Below, one piece after another: positions 1 to 8,922 of a DNA stretch of 50,097 nucleotides; position 1 is the stretch's first letter; the number at the start of each line of letters is the position of its first letter. The stretch covers positions 1 through 50,097 of the forward strand of contig JADHPM010000011.1 in the NCBI GenBank assembly GCA_016778465.1, in the 5' to 3' direction. The stretch comes from Methylophilaceae bacterium. GTDB taxonomy: Bacteria > Pseudomonadota > Gammaproteobacteria > Burkholderiales > Methylophilaceae. The notes under the pieces were generated by a model. The model worked only from the letters and a program-made list of their open reading frames with translations, did no database searches and was not told the origin of the DNA. The position numbers were made by a program, and so were the translations under genes.

Positions 1-46
1 AATCAACACTTAAATATCGAAACCTAATGTATAATTCGAACGCATC

Positions 47-138
47 GGAAGGGTGGATGAGTGGTTTAAGTCGCACGCCTGGAAAGCGTGTTTAGGGTGA
101 ACTCCCTAACGCGGGTTCGAATCCCGCCCCTTCCGCCA
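47..138 (+). tRNA. tRNA-Ser (anticodon GGA)
   Basis: A 92-nt cloverleaf with a 7-bp acceptor stem (GGAAGGG pairing with CCCTTCC), discriminator G and encoded CCA. The anticodon stem CACGC/GCGTG encloses the loop CTGGAAA, giving anticodon GGA. A long variable arm (TAGGGTGAACTCCCTA) is as expected for a class II tRNA. It is followed at once by the convergent phosphatase gene, with no obvious terminator between. A TATAAT at 30-35 is a plausible -10 box, but no good -35 is visible. Confidence 0.96.
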
Positions 139-150
139 ATTATTGAGTAA

Positions 151-1326
151 TCAGTTATGTTTTAATATAAGCTCAAGAATTGAAAAATCATCGTTTAGCG
201 GCCCGGCAACCTTTTGCATATGATTGATTTCGGCATAAATATCTGCTGATTGTAATTTATTGTCATCACAGAATTTTTTCTCAACCAAGTCTGAGAAGTT
301 TTCGAGCGTCATCTCGTGATCATTTTTGTCTGTAATTTCATAAACTCCATCACTGAAAACGTATAGTTTGTTCCTCGAAGCAAGGTAAACTTGTTGTTCT
401 TTATACGCAGCCTCCTCAAAGCAGCCGATGGCAATTCCCTTGGTTTCCAATTTATGTAAAAGTGGGTTATCTTTATCTGATTCTTTCTTAAGTAGGATGG
501 CATGCGGGTGCCCAGCTGAGGCATATTTTAACGACTTTGTGCTTTTTGAATAAACGCCATACCACATGGTGAAGTATTTAAGATTTTGAGCCTCCATTGG
601 GAAAGCTTTGTTTAATCCATTCAGCACAGAAGCAGGGCTTTTAAAATCTGTATTAGCTAATGATTCTGATCGGAGAGAATTAATTGCTGAAATGCATAGC
701 ATTGCAGCACCCACGCCGTGCCCACAGACATCAATCAGAAAAATTGCCATATGATCATCGTCAAGCCAATGGTGTCCGAATGCATCCCCACCGAGTTCTG
801 AGCATGGTATATGTTGCCAGGATGATTTTATTGTATCCTGATCAAGTTTTTGGGGTAGAAGACTTTGGATATATGATGCTGCCTCATTAATCTCATCAGA
901 CAAGGCTCTTTGGCTCTCAATTAAGGCCTTTTTTTGCCTAAACAACTCGACATGCGATGCGATTCTAGAGAGAGCGATAGGTGGGCTGACAGGCTTTGTG
1001 ATGTAATCAACCGCACCCATTTTTAGGCCTTTCTCCTCATCCTCGCTTTCATTTTTAGCCGTTAGAAAAATAACAGGAATATCCGATGTAACTGAGGATT
1101 TCTTTAGCGCATCACAGACCTGGTATCCATCCATCTCAGGCATCATAATATCCAATAATATTAAGTCTGGGAGAGGCGAGGCTACAGCAATCTCAAGACC
1201 TTTTTTACCATTAGTTGCAGCCTTGACTTTATAAGCATTACTTAAGATACCGCTCATTAAGGTGATATTTGACGGTGTATCATCAATTATAAGAATAATG
1301 GGTTTGTCTTGCGCTGAATTTACCAT
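151..1326 (-). CDS. Response regulator with C-terminal PP2C/SpoIIE-type phosphatase
   Basis: Predicted soluble protein of 391 aa. Residues about 8-125 form a CheY-like receiver with the acidic pair in IIDD, phospho-acceptor Asp59 (LLDIMMPE) and conserved Lys111 (ITKPVSP). A helical linker (about 125-160) leads to a SpoIIE/RsbU-like serine phosphatase domain with metal-binding GGD (179-181), DVCGHG (Asp199) and a late DDFS motif. By family, phosphorylation of the receiver should set the phosphatase activity, which removes phosphate from a STAS anti-sigma antagonist. A STAS protein is encoded at the head of this operon. The start overlaps the kinase gene by 7 bp, so the two are co-transcribed and probably translationally coupled. 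Domain identity is clear; the true partners are inferred from neighbours. Confidence 0.93.
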   Translation of the reverse strand: MVNSAQDKPIILIIDDTPSNITLMSGILSNAYKVKAATNGKKGLEIAVASPLPDLILLDIMMPEMDGYQVCDALKKSSVTSDIPVIFLTAKNESEDEEKGLKMGAVDYITKPVSPPIALSRIASHVELFRQKKALIESQRALSDEINEAASYIQSLLPQKLDQDTIKSSWQHIPCSELGGDAFGHHWLDDDHMAIFLIDVCGHGVGAAMLCISAINSLRSESLANTDFKSPASVLNGLNKAFPMEAQNLKYFTMWYGVYSKSTKSLKYASAGHPHAILLKKESDKDNPLLHKLETKGIAIGCFEEAAYKEQQVYLASRNKLYVFSDGVYEITDKNDHEMTLENFSDLVEKKFCDDNKLQSADIYAEINHMQKVAGPLNDDFSILELILKHN

Positions 1327-3947
1327 GTGATATTTTTCTTTATCGTTGTTGCTGCAGTGTCATAGTCAAAATTTTCAATGGAGTCTTTAATAAGTGAAAA
1401 AGTCTCATTCCCAAAGAGGCTAATTAAATCTTGCTGGAACGATTCTAGTAACTGATTTGCCTCCGTGTCATTATTTGCTAAGTGCTCTAATAATTTATCG
1501 ACAGTAACCTTTACTGACTCAAGATTAAGGGCTTTGGCAACATTACTATTGAACTCTTTGTCGATATCAGAAAGCGCTAATGAAACATTTTTTACAACAT
1601 TTTCCAACTCAATTTCGCATAATTGTAGATCATTGTTAAAAATTTCATCATCATATGGTTTTGTGAAATAACCCTCAATTTTTGAAGCAATTTCTTGCAA
1701 TTGTTTTGCTCCAATACTTGCCGAGGTTCCTTTTAGGGTGTGGGCTAATCTTTTTGCCAGCTCGTTATCCTTATTTTGTAGCGCATCCTTGATAGCATGG
1801 ATTGCTTGACTTTGGTCTGTAACAAACGTTTTAAGCATTTTATTTAATAATGACTGTTTTCCTGCAACTACCTTTAAGGCAGCCTCGATATCAATACCGT
1901 CAATGGCGCCTATAGAATTATTCGACTGTACTTTTTTTGCGGGCTCTTGGAGCTTTTCGTCAACACCCTTTGGTACAATCCATTTGCATAATTCTGACAT
2001 TAATACCTCTGGGTCTATTGGTTTTGTTATGTGCGCATCCATGCCAGCTTTAAGGCACTTTTCGCGATCCTCTTCGCCTGCATTCGCCGTCATGGCTAAT
2101 ATTGGTAAGGTGTTGGAGGCAAAGGTCTCTCTAATTTTCATGGTTGCTTCAAGTCCATCCATTTCAGGCATTTGCATGTCCATAAGAACAACATCAAAAT
2201 CCTCATCATTAACTAAACTTACAGCCTCCTTGCCATTATTTGCAATGGTCACCTTGAACCCCTCATCAGTGAGCAACTCTTGCGCAATTTCTTGATTTAA
2301 GAGGTTGTCCTCGGCTAACAATATTTTGCTGCCTTTGATCTTTTCAAGGCTAATTTGACTTTTTGGCGCTTCTTCAACTTTATCAATCTTGCTGTTTGTT
2401 GTTGTATCCAAGTTGAAAATTGATAATATGACCTCAAACAACACAGATGCATTAACAGGTTTGGTGAGTATATGTTCAATGCCATGTTTTTTTGCGTCAT
2501 TCGAGAGCTCGTCTTGTGACACATTAGAAAATAGAATACTAGCAGGAGGATTTTTTAATTTGAATTGATGCACTGATTTGACTAATTCAATACCGTTCAT
2601 TCCAGGGGGCATGTGCCAGTCAGTTACAATAATATCAAAGGACGATTTCTTGTCTGCCTCAAGAATCAACTCTAATGCGCGTTCTCCTGAATTCGCAGAT
2701 TCGACTTGCATGGACATTTCTTTCAGCATTTCTATCATGATTTCAAGGGCTGCATCGTTATCATCAACCACCAGCACTCTCTTACTTTCTAGATCTTTTT
2801 TAAGTAAAACCCTTTTTTTGCTGGAGGTATCTTTTATTAATTTTGCGGTAAACCAAAAAGTACTTCCTTTACCATACTCACTCTCAACACCAACACTTCC
2901 ATGCATTAACTCTGCCAATTGTTTTGATATTGATAAACCAAGCCCAGTCCCGCCATATTTTCTTGACGTGGAAGTATCCGCCTGCTGGAAAGATTGGAAC
3001 AACTTATTTCTTTGCTCTTCTTTGAGACCAATTCCCGTATCTGTAACGCTGAATTTGACGAAAAACCCATCATCCAATTCCTCCTCCAAATCCAATGCAA
3101 GGATTACCTCTCCCTCGTCCGTAAACTTAATTGCGTTATTGGCATAGTTTATTAAAATTTGAGTGAGCCTGAGGGGGTCGCCGATCACTTGGCTTGGAAC
3201 TTTATTGGTGACCTTGAAGAGTAATTCAAGATTTTTCTCAGCACATTTTTGGGAAATGATGTTAGAAACATTGTCCAGCATGTCGTCAATATTAAACTTC
3301 ACCTCTTCGATAGCTAGTTTTCCCGCTTCAATTTTTGAAAAGTCTAGGATGTCGTTGATTACTCCAAGCAAATGACTACTTGCTTGCTTAATTTTTTTAA
3401 GATAATCCTCTTGTTTTGGTGACAATTCAGTTTTCAGGGCCAAATTGGTCATGCCAATGATTCCGTTCATGGGGGTTCTTATTTCATGGCTCATATTTGC
3501 CAGGAAATCACTTTTAATTTTTGCGGCTTCTTCCGCCATCTCCTTAGCTCGATGGGCAGCTGAAATATCATAAAACCAAGCCAACACGACTTCTTGTTCC
3601 ATGTAGCGTAGGTGATGGAATGAACCCATTACTTGTAAAGGGGTACCTGATAGGGTTTGCATTGCTAGCACTTCGTCTACAATGTTCTCTTGATTACTCA
3701 GGCGCTCACTTAGCGCCTCGAAGGTTTTGGGGTCCTGATAAACTCTAACTGGTGTGAGCGTTTGCAGATCCTCGTCTTTTACTTCAAACATGTCCATGTA
3801 TCTAGGGTTAGCAAATATGATGTGCTTATCAGAAACCCTCATAATCCTTAAAGCCACTGGACTATTTCTTAAGATATTGAGTGTATCTTCTTCGATATCT
3901 TTGAGTAATTCAAAAATTACCTTTTGGGCTTTATCAATGCTGGCCAT
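1320..3947 (-). CDS. Soluble hybrid histidine kinase (PAS-HisKA-HATPase-REC-REC-Hpt)
   Basis: An 875-aa multidomain kinase. Visible in order: a PAS-like sensor (about 20-130), HisKA with the phospho-His at 154 ([10 protein letters not shown]), a HATPase with N box (about 255-275), G1 DTGIG and G2 GTGLGLS, a first receiver with Asp443, a second receiver with Asp590 ([11 protein letters not shown]), and an Hpt domain with His736 (AHTLKG). A helical tail (about 800-875) resembles those at the end of other hybrid kinases. No hydrophobic segment long enough to span a membrane is present, so it must sense a cytoplasmic or PAS-bound signal, or take input from another protein. The Hpt could pass phosphate to the adjacent response-regulator phosphatase. 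It lies 9 bp after the ATPase gene and overlaps the regulator gene. Confidence 0.94.
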   Translation of the reverse strand: MASIDKAQKVIFELLKDIEEDTLNILRNSPVALRIMRVSDKHIIFANPRYMDMFEVKDEDLQTLTPVRVYQDPKTFEALSERLSNQENIVDEVLAMQTLSGTPLQVMGSFHHLRYMEQEVVLAWFYDISAAHRAKEMAEEAAKIKSDFLANMSHEIRTPMNGIIGMTNLALKTELSPKQEDYLKKIKQASSHLLGVINDILDFSKIEAGKLAIEEVKFNIDDMLDNVSNIISQKCAEKNLELLFKVTNKVPSQVIGDPLRLTQILINYANNAIKFTDEGEVILALDLEEELDDGFFVKFSVTDTGIGLKEEQRNKLFQSFQQADTSTSRKYGGTGLGLSISKQLAELMHGSVGVESEYGKGSTFWFTAKLIKDTSSKKRVLLKKDLESKRVLVVDDNDAALEIMIEMLKEMSMQVESANSGERALELILEADKKSSFDIIVTDWHMPPGMNGIELVKSVHQFKLKNPPASILFSNVSQDELSNDAKKHGIEHILTKPVNASVLFEVILSIFNLDTTTNSKIDKVEEAPKSQISLEKIKGSKILLAEDNLLNQEIAQELLTDEGFKVTIANNGKEAVSLVNDEDFDVVLMDMQMPEMDGLEATMKIRETFASNTLPILAMTANAGEEDREKCLKAGMDAHITKPIDPEVLMSELCKWIVPKGVDEKLQEPAKKVQSNNSIGAIDGIDIEAALKVVAGKQSLLNKMLKTFVTDQSQAIHAIKDALQNKDNELAKRLAHTLKGTSASIGAKQLQEIASKIEGYFTKPYDDEIFNNDLQLCEIELENVVKNVSLALSDIDKEFNSNVAKALNLESVKVTVDKLLEHLANNDTEANQLLESFQQDLISLFGNETFSLIKDSIENFDYDTAATTIKKNITW

Positions 3948-3956
3948 AGCTAAAAT

Positions 3957-4376
3957 TTATCCACTTTTGATGTTTTTTTTAAGGGACAGGATATTGCAAT
4001 TTTCATCCCTCTTGTAATGCTGAGTATCCGTTAAATTTTTGACAAAATGAATGCCTAACCCGCCAATCTGTCTTTCCTCAACCCCTAATTCAATATTGGG
4101 GTTCTCTGATTCCACCAACGGATCATATGGCATACCATTATCTTTATAAGTAATCGACAATAGCTCATTGTTTAGCTCAAGCGTGATGGTGACTTTTAAT
4201 TTCTCTGCTTTGCCATAATATATGGAATTTGAATAGAGCTCCTCAATTAAGAGGTTGATAGGGTTAATGAGGTTCTGATGCTCATTAAAAAATTGAAATA
4301 ATTGTTCGGTGATTAAGGGCAGGTCCTCTAAACCCTTGTCAAGCACCATATTACATTTTTTAGGAACATTTTTCAT
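3957..4376 (-). CDS. RsbW-like anti-sigma factor ATPase/serine kinase
   Basis: A 139-aa single-domain GHKL ATPase of the HATPase_c_2/RsbW type. Visible motifs are the N box IEELYSNSIYYG, the G1-like DNGMPYDP and GGLGIHFVKNL. There is no dimerisation/phospho-His domain, which separates it from sensor kinases. Family members bind a sigma factor or other target and phosphorylate a STAS antagonist on serine. The STAS gene lies 5 bp upstream and the matching phosphatase is two genes downstream, so the circuit is complete in one operon. No sigma factor gene is present nearby, so the target that it sequesters is unknown. Confidence 0.88.
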   Translation of the reverse strand: MKNVPKKCNMVLDKGLEDLPLITEQLFQFFNEHQNLINPINLLIEELYSNSIYYGKAEKLKVTITLELNNELLSITYKDNGMPYDPLVESENPNIELGVEERQIGGLGIHFVKNLTDTQHYKRDENCNILSLKKNIKSG

Positions 4377-4381
4377 CTGAC

Positions 4382-4717
4382 CTAGATATTTTTCAGGGCT
4401 TCTTCCTCTGAAGCATAAACACCCAGCATCTGACCAAATCCACTTATATCAAGGACTTCTTTAACCCCCTCCATGGGTGCACAAAGAATCAATCTGCCAC
4501 CCAACGATTTTGTTTTTTTGGCTGTTGTAAGCACTGAACGAAGACCTTCGGAGCTGATATAGTCAAGGTTTTGAAGGTTCAGTATAACCTTACTATTTTC
4601 TTGACTGATCTCTTTTTCGGCGGTCTCAATAAATTCCTTGGAGGTTAAACCATCAAGACGTCCAATTGCTTGAATTGTCAGCACGCCGTTCTTGAGATTT
4701 ATTTTAGTTTCTAACAT
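4382..4717 (-). CDS. STAS-domain anti-sigma factor antagonist
   Basis: A 111-aa STAS protein, full length for the SpoIIAA/RsbV family. The motif DYISSEGLRSVL places the predicted phosphorylatable serine at Ser56. In partner switching, the unphosphorylated form binds the anti-sigma ATPase and frees its target; the ATPase phosphorylates it and the PP2C phosphatase reverses this. It is the first gene of the four-gene operon. Its ATG lies 12 nt after a candidate -10 box and 20 nt after a Fur-box-like sequence, so iron control is likely if that site is real. Confidence 0.9.
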   Translation of the reverse strand: MLETKINLKNGVLTIQAIGRLDGLTSKEFIETAEKEISQENSKVILNLQNLDYISSEGLRSVLTTAKKTKSLGGRLILCAPMEGVKEVLDISGFGQMLGVYASEEEALKNI

Positions 4718-4728
4718 AGTTTTTGCCT

Positions 4729-4757
4729 ATCTTAAAAATGAGAATTATCATTATCAA
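4729..4757 (-). promoter_or_regulatory. Candidate promoter with overlapping Fur box
   Basis: Read on the minus strand there is TTGATA, a 17-nt spacer and TAAGAT. Overlapping the -35 and spacer is GATAATGATAATTCTCATT (4755-4737), which fits the 6-6-1-6 Fur array: two perfect GATAAT hexamers, then T and CTCATT. It matches the 19-bp Fur consensus at 15 positions, 12 of them consecutive. The predicted leader is very short, with a weak AGG before the ATG. Confidence 0.6.
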
Positions 4758-4881
4758 TATATCCTACTTCAGCTACTTGAAAAAATAAATATACTTTTGC
4801 CTATGCTTCTGTAATATAAACGTCACAAAACTTGTGTTTGTGAATGTTATTATCGAAAAAAATAACTAATTTACTTTAGCT

Positions 4882-5607
4882 TTGAGTAACAAATCAACAG
4901 AAAAAATACTTTTCATTACCGCTCCTGTTAATGCCCTTGTCGAAGGGCTGTATCAGGAAAATACATCTATTGAAGAGCTATTGAATAGGGGCAATTTTGG
5001 TCTTGGTACCTTTGATGACCTAGATGGCGAGATGATAATTAATGATGGGCAGGCGTACCAACTAAAATCAGACGGCAAAGCCTATAAGGTAAATCCAAAA
5101 CAGAAAACCCCTTATGCCTGTGTTACGCAGTTCGAGCCCTATAGTTTTGAGTATCTGTATTCATCAATCGAGCTTAGCGAACTATACGCATTCTTAGACC
5201 GTACGTTACCTTCAAAAAATATGGTGTACGCACTTAAGATAGAAGGCGCTTTTGCTCATGTCAGAACGCGATCGGTTCCAAAACAAGATTCATATAAGCC
5301 TCTTGTTGAGGTGGCGAGAAATCAACCTGAGTTCTCATTTCAGGATATAGAGGGCTCCCTTATAGGCTTTTGGACTCCAGAATTTTTGGATAAGATAACT
5401 GTTCCTGGATATCATTTGCACTTTTTGACTGGCGACCAAGGCAGTGGGGGGCATCTGTTGGAATGTGTGACCAAAGAGATTAAAATTAGTATACAACACG
5501 TATCACGAATTGAACTTGCGTTACCCATTACCCTTGACTATTTGACAACAAATCTTAACCGAGACATTAGTTCGGATTTAAATGAAGCGGAATCATTGAA
5601 AAAATAA
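4882..5607 (+). CDS. budA: Alpha-acetolactate decarboxylase (TTG start)
   Basis: A 241-aa cytoplasmic enzyme predicted to convert 2-acetolactate to acetoin and CO2. The zinc site is visible as His178, His180 and His191 in GYHLHFLTGDQGSGGHL, with the conserved arginines at 128-130 (HVRTRS) and Glu50 (LDGE). The start must be TTG 4882: an in-frame stop lies at 4867-4869, and the first in-frame ATG (codon 51) would cut off conserved sequence. No strong Shine-Dalgarno is seen, so translation may be weak. No acetolactate synthase or butanediol dehydrogenase is adjacent. In other bacteria the enzyme can also drain acetolactate to balance branched-chain amino acid synthesis. It heads a tightly packed gene run. 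Confidence 0.92.
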   Translation: MSNKSTEKILFITAPVNALVEGLYQENTSIEELLNRGNFGLGTFDDLDGEMIINDGQAYQLKSDGKAYKVNPKQKTPYACVTQFEPYSFEYLYSSIELSELYAFLDRTLPSKNMVYALKIEGAFAHVRTRSVPKQDSYKPLVEVARNQPEFSFQDIEGSLIGFWTPEFLDKITVPGYHLHFLTGDQGSGGHLLECVTKEIKISIQHVSRIELALPITLDYLTTNLNRDISSDLNEAESLKK

Positions 5608-5609
5608 TA

Positions 5610-6299
5610 ATGGAAAATATAAAGATAAAAAATGTTAAGAAAATATTATTAAATTTTGTACTGACTTGGACTTTTATACTTATTGTCATTGAAATTTTTG
5701 CCCTTTTTTCTTTATGGTCGATTAATAAGATAGTCCAGATTGAGGGTGAAAAGTTATACAAAATTTCAGAGATTAATTCATCCCTAAAGTCTGCAGATAG
5801 CAATTTTAAATCTCAAGTGCAGGCCTGGAAAAATATTCTAATACGAGGGCAGGTTAATAAAGATTATAAAAAGTACAAGTTTGATTTTAATAAAAAATAT
5901 GCCATCACCCAAAATAAAATCAATGGTGCCTATGAGGAATGTATTTCATCATTAAGTTTAATCGATTGTAATCGTATAAAGACTATCCAAGAGGCGCATG
6001 AAAGTCTTAAAAATGCTTATTTTAGAAACCTGAATTTGGAAGAGCTTATGTCGACTGAAGGTTACAAAATAATTGATGGTAAGGTCAGAGGGATCGATCG
6101 CGATTTACAAATTCAGTTTTTTCAGGTTACACAAGAGGTTAATATCCTTTTTGAAAACAAACAGAATGAGTTTGTGGAATTAGTAAGTCAGAGGTACCAA
6201 CAAATTCGTTTCTTTTTGTTAGTGACTCTGGCCTTAGCTATGAGTTTTATTCTTTTACAACTCTACAGGATATTAAAAATTGATTCAAAAGACCTTTAG
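5610..6299 (+). CDS. Two-TM protein with periplasmic helical sensor domain, no output domain
   Basis: A 229-aa protein not recognised as a full-length characterised family. A TM helix (about 12-35) is followed by about 160 residues of helical, presumably periplasmic sequence, a second TM (about 200-220) and only about 9 cytoplasmic residues. The stretch FKSQVQAWKNILIRG resembles the ligand-binding four-helix region of methyl-accepting chemotaxis proteins, but HAMP and signalling domains are absent. The gene is not obviously broken: it ends cleanly, 3 bp before the next gene, and starts 2 bp after budA. It may pair with a separate signalling protein. The two periplasmic Cys residues (ECISSLSLIDC) could form a disulfide. 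Confidence 0.8.
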   Translation: MENIKIKNVKKILLNFVLTWTFILIVIEIFALFSLWSINKIVQIEGEKLYKISEINSSLKSADSNFKSQVQAWKNILIRGQVNKDYKKYKFDFNKKYAITQNKINGAYEECISSLSLIDCNRIKTIQEAHESLKNAYFRNLNLEELMSTEGYKIIDGKVRGIDRDLQIQFFQVTQEVNILFENKQNEFVELVSQRYQQIRFFLLVTLALAMSFILLQLYRILKIDSKDL

Positions 6300-6302
6300 A
6301 AC

Positions 6303-7856
6303 ATGAATAATATTGTTATTGCTTTGGCGGGACTGGGTTTATTTTTAAGTGGGTTAAGCTTTTTGGGTCACGCTACCAAATCATTTACCAGCAGCAGTTT
6401 TAACAAATTTGTTTCTCGCTTGACAAGTAATTCAATCAAGAGGGCTTTTATTGGGTCGTTGGTCGGTACGCTTTCGCAGAGCACGTCTGCTGCAACTTTT
6501 TTCATCATGGGTTTACTGCAAGCTAACGTGCTTAAGTTTAAAGATTCACTTTCGCTTTTAGCTTGGTCTGGCGTGGGTACGTCAATTCTCGTTTTTTTAG
6601 CATCAATCGATATTCAGTTTGTTGGCTATTTCCTTCTTAGCATAATTGGGCTGGCATATTTATTCAACGTATCAAAAGAGAAAATTATGCTTCTCTTGGT
6701 CCCCCTAATTTTTGCAATAGGTTTGATATTTTTAGGCCTCGGCCTTATAAAATTTGGTGCAGCAAGTTTTGGTGATTTTTTTTGGGTGAATGAATTTTTT
6801 GAATTCGCATCAGAAACCATTGTTATCTCTGTGGTCTTGGGTCTATTTTTTACCTTAGCTACACAATCAGCTTCGTCCATCACGATGATTGTGATTGCTT
6901 TGGTTTATTCATCTGTTATTCCAATTGAGTCAGCTGCCTTTATGGTAATTGGTAGCAACTTGGGCTCAGGCATAGCACTTGTCCTTTTTCACACGCACCT
7001 TGAGGGACAACAAAAAAGAGTTTTATTTTTTCAATTAATTAATAAGTGTTCAGGCTCTTTTATTTTGTTCATGCTATTAATTATCAATGCTGAATTAGTC
7101 CTTAGTGCGCCAAGTGAAAATACTGCGAACAATCTAGCTATACAATTGGCTATGGTTTACCTACTATTGCAATTAGCAGGGGCAATTTTTTGTGATGTTT
7201 TTAAAAAATCATTATCTTCTTTTTTAACCAAATGGCTGCCAGAAAACGAACGTGATTTAATTGCAAAACCTAAGTATCTTTACCCCGAAGCAATTTCGAA
7301 TTCGACAATTGCAAAAAATTTAATTATTCAAGAGCAATCGAGACTCCTCGCCATGATGCCAGATTATCTGGACAGTTTAAGGGAAAATAACAAAGGAAGC
7401 CTCACCCAATCTGAGAGGCATGAGGGCTATATGACCCTTTGTAAAAATATTAAAAACTTTAGTGATGACGTGATTACACTTAACCCACAAAATGAAATGG
7501 CAGATTTACTTAAGATACAAAGCAAAAATGAATCTATTGAGAGTCTCTTAACAACTTTGCAAAATTTTGTTAGTACTGCGAATGAATTAGACACTAAAGA
7601 ATTAAGGCTATCCAATTCTATTGTTGAGAGTTTACATATGATTCTGACCTTGTTATTAGAATCTCAATCATCACCCGAGGACAATGAAATGCTTGAAAAT
7701 CTCACTGCAGATAAAGGGTCGTTGATGGATAAAATTCGAGATCAACTATTAGAAAATAAAAAACTATCTAACCAAGAGCAAAAAGCCTTATTTTTGCTGA
7801 CACGAATTTTTGAGCGACTGATTTGGCAGATAAGAAAACATAGCCTAATGAAATAA
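6303..7856 (+). CDS. Na+/phosphate cotransporter family protein with PhoU-like tail
   Basis: A 517-aa inner-membrane protein of the NptA/YjbB type. Two inverted Na/Pi repeats are marked by the QSTSA motif (59-63) and the QSAS motif (188-191), within about 8-9 hydrophobic segments over residues 1-310. Residues about 330-517 are soluble and helical, like the PhoU-related tails of bacterial members. Such proteins move phosphate with sodium, in or out depending on the gradient. It lies 3 bp after the orphan sensor gene. Family is clear; direction and ion are inferred. Confidence 0.9.
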   Translation: MNNIVIALAGLGLFLSGLSFLGHATKSFTSSSFNKFVSRLTSNSIKRAFIGSLVGTLSQSTSAATFFIMGLLQANVLKFKDSLSLLAWSGVGTSILVFLASIDIQFVGYFLLSIIGLAYLFNVSKEKIMLLLVPLIFAIGLIFLGLGLIKFGAASFGDFFWVNEFFEFASETIVISVVLGLFFTLATQSASSITMIVIALVYSSVIPIESAAFMVIGSNLGSGIALVLFHTHLEGQQKRVLFFQLINKCSGSFILFMLLIINAELVLSAPSENTANNLAIQLAMVYLLLQLAGAIFCDVFKKSLSSFLTKWLPENERDLIAKPKYLYPEAISNSTIAKNLIIQEQSRLLAMMPDYLDSLRENNKGSLTQSERHEGYMTLCKNIKNFSDDVITLNPQNEMADLLKIQSKNESIESLLTTLQNFVSTANELDTKELRLSNSIVESLHMILTLLLESQSSPEDNEMLENLTADKGSLMDKIRDQLLENKKLSNQEQKALFLLTRIFERLIWQIRKHSLMK

Positions 7857-7859
7857 ATT

Positions 7860-7887
7860 TTGTTATGCCTTTTCAAAGTATTATAAT
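7860..7887 (+). promoter_or_regulatory. Candidate promoter for glutaminase
   Basis: TTGTTA (7860-7865), a 16-nt spacer and a perfect TATAAT (7882-7887) lie in the 54-bp gap before the glutaminase gene. This suggests glutaminase is transcribed separately from the upstream run. The predicted leader is only about 17 nt. Confidence 0.5.
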
Positions 7888-7910
7888 TCATAAACCTGAA
7901 CTGATTCACT

Positions 7911-8885
7911 ATGCGTATGACAGAAAAGCATGAGATACAATCTTTAGTTGAACAAATTTACCAAACCTATCATGAACATGAGGATGGTGCTGTTGCGGAC
8001 TATATCCCCCAATTAAGCTTAGCCAACCCTGAACACTTTGGTATCTCTATTCAAAGTACGAATGGTAATTTTTTTGAGTATGGAGATACCAATCAATTAT
8101 TTACTATTCAGTCCATCTCAAAACCCTTGGTGTATGGCATGGCACTTGAAATCTTCGGTAAGGAAGAGGTTGAAAAAAAGATTGATATCGAGCCAAGTGG
8201 AGAGGCATTTAACTCCATTGAATTACAGCCACAAACAAATAGACCTTTTAATCCTATGGTAAACGCTGGCGCTATTGCTGCAACCGGAATGTTGCATGAC
8301 AAGTATGGAAAAGATTCTATAGATTTTATTTTGGAAAAGTTTAGTCAGGCTGCGGGAAGGAATTTAGAGATAGATATGGAGGTCTATCATAGCGAATCAA
8401 CTACGGGCCATCGAAATAGGGCCATTGCATACTTGCTTCTTAATTTTGGTATGATCAATGATTATGTAGAGCAAATCTTGGAAATCTATTTTGCCCAATG
8501 CTCAATATTAGTCAATTGTCACGATCTTGCTTGCATATCCGCTACGATAGCAAACTTGGGTGAAAACCCACAAACCAAAAAAGAGGTATTTAGTATCGAT
8601 GCCATTAAAGATATGCTATCTGTCATGTATACATGCGGACTCTATGACAATACGGGTAGATGGGTTAATGAAGTGGGTATACCTGCAAAAAGTGGCGTTG
8701 CTGGTGGAGTTATGGGTGTTGTAAATAGGCAAATGGGTATAGCTACATATTCACCAAAATTAGATTTCTTTGGTAACAGCTGTCGGGGAATTGCGGCATT
8801 TCGAATGCTTTCAAAAGAGCTTGGACTTCACACATTTGATTGTATGAATTCGGGATCAAGTTTCCTGTCTACATTGCTCAAATAA
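7911..8885 (+). CDS. glsA: Glutaminase (beta-lactamase fold)
   Basis: A 324-aa enzyme of the glutaminase A family, which hydrolyses glutamine to glutamate and ammonia. The serine nucleophile and its lysine are Ser68 and Lys71 in TIQSISKP. Other family blocks seen are NPMVNAGAIA, the central Tyr/His-rich region and AKSGVAGGVMGVV near the end. No signal peptide is visible, so it is cytoplasmic. The length is slightly more than the usual 308 or so, with a small N-terminal extension; a second ATG two codons later (7917) is a possible start. The preceding 54-bp gap holds a promoter candidate. Confidence 0.95.
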   Translation: MRMTEKHEIQSLVEQIYQTYHEHEDGAVADYIPQLSLANPEHFGISIQSTNGNFFEYGDTNQLFTIQSISKPLVYGMALEIFGKEEVEKKIDIEPSGEAFNSIELQPQTNRPFNPMVNAGAIAATGMLHDKYGKDSIDFILEKFSQAAGRNLEIDMEVYHSESTTGHRNRAIAYLLLNFGMINDYVEQILEIYFAQCSILVNCHDLACISATIANLGENPQTKKEVFSIDAIKDMLSVMYTCGLYDNTGRWVNEVGIPAKSGVAGGVMGVVNRQMGIATYSPKLDFFGNSCRGIAAFRMLSKELGLHTFDCMNSGSSFLSTLLK

Positions 8886-8922
8886 TTAATTCTGGTTCTA
8901 TTCTGAATAGGCTTTTGACAAC

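Noticed and set aside
1903-2295. 130-codon open frame on the plus strand
   Set aside because: Antisense of the second receiver and Hpt region; no ribosome site or recognisable domain.
2578-3147. 189-codon open frame on the plus strand inside the hybrid kinase gene
   Set aside because: It lies wholly within clear kinase domains on the other strand and its translation is low-complexity Ser/Leu/Ile-rich sequence with no family marks.
5610-6299. Pseudogene reading of the orphan sensor protein as a broken chemoreceptor
   Set aside because: No remains of HAMP or signalling domains follow the stop; the next gene starts 3 bp later, so decay is not visible. Comparison with relatives could still change this.
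8886-8922. Small inverted repeat CTATT/AATAG between glutaminase and the convergent gene
   Set aside because: Only five A/T-rich pairs with a 3-nt loop and no T run, too weak to call a terminator.
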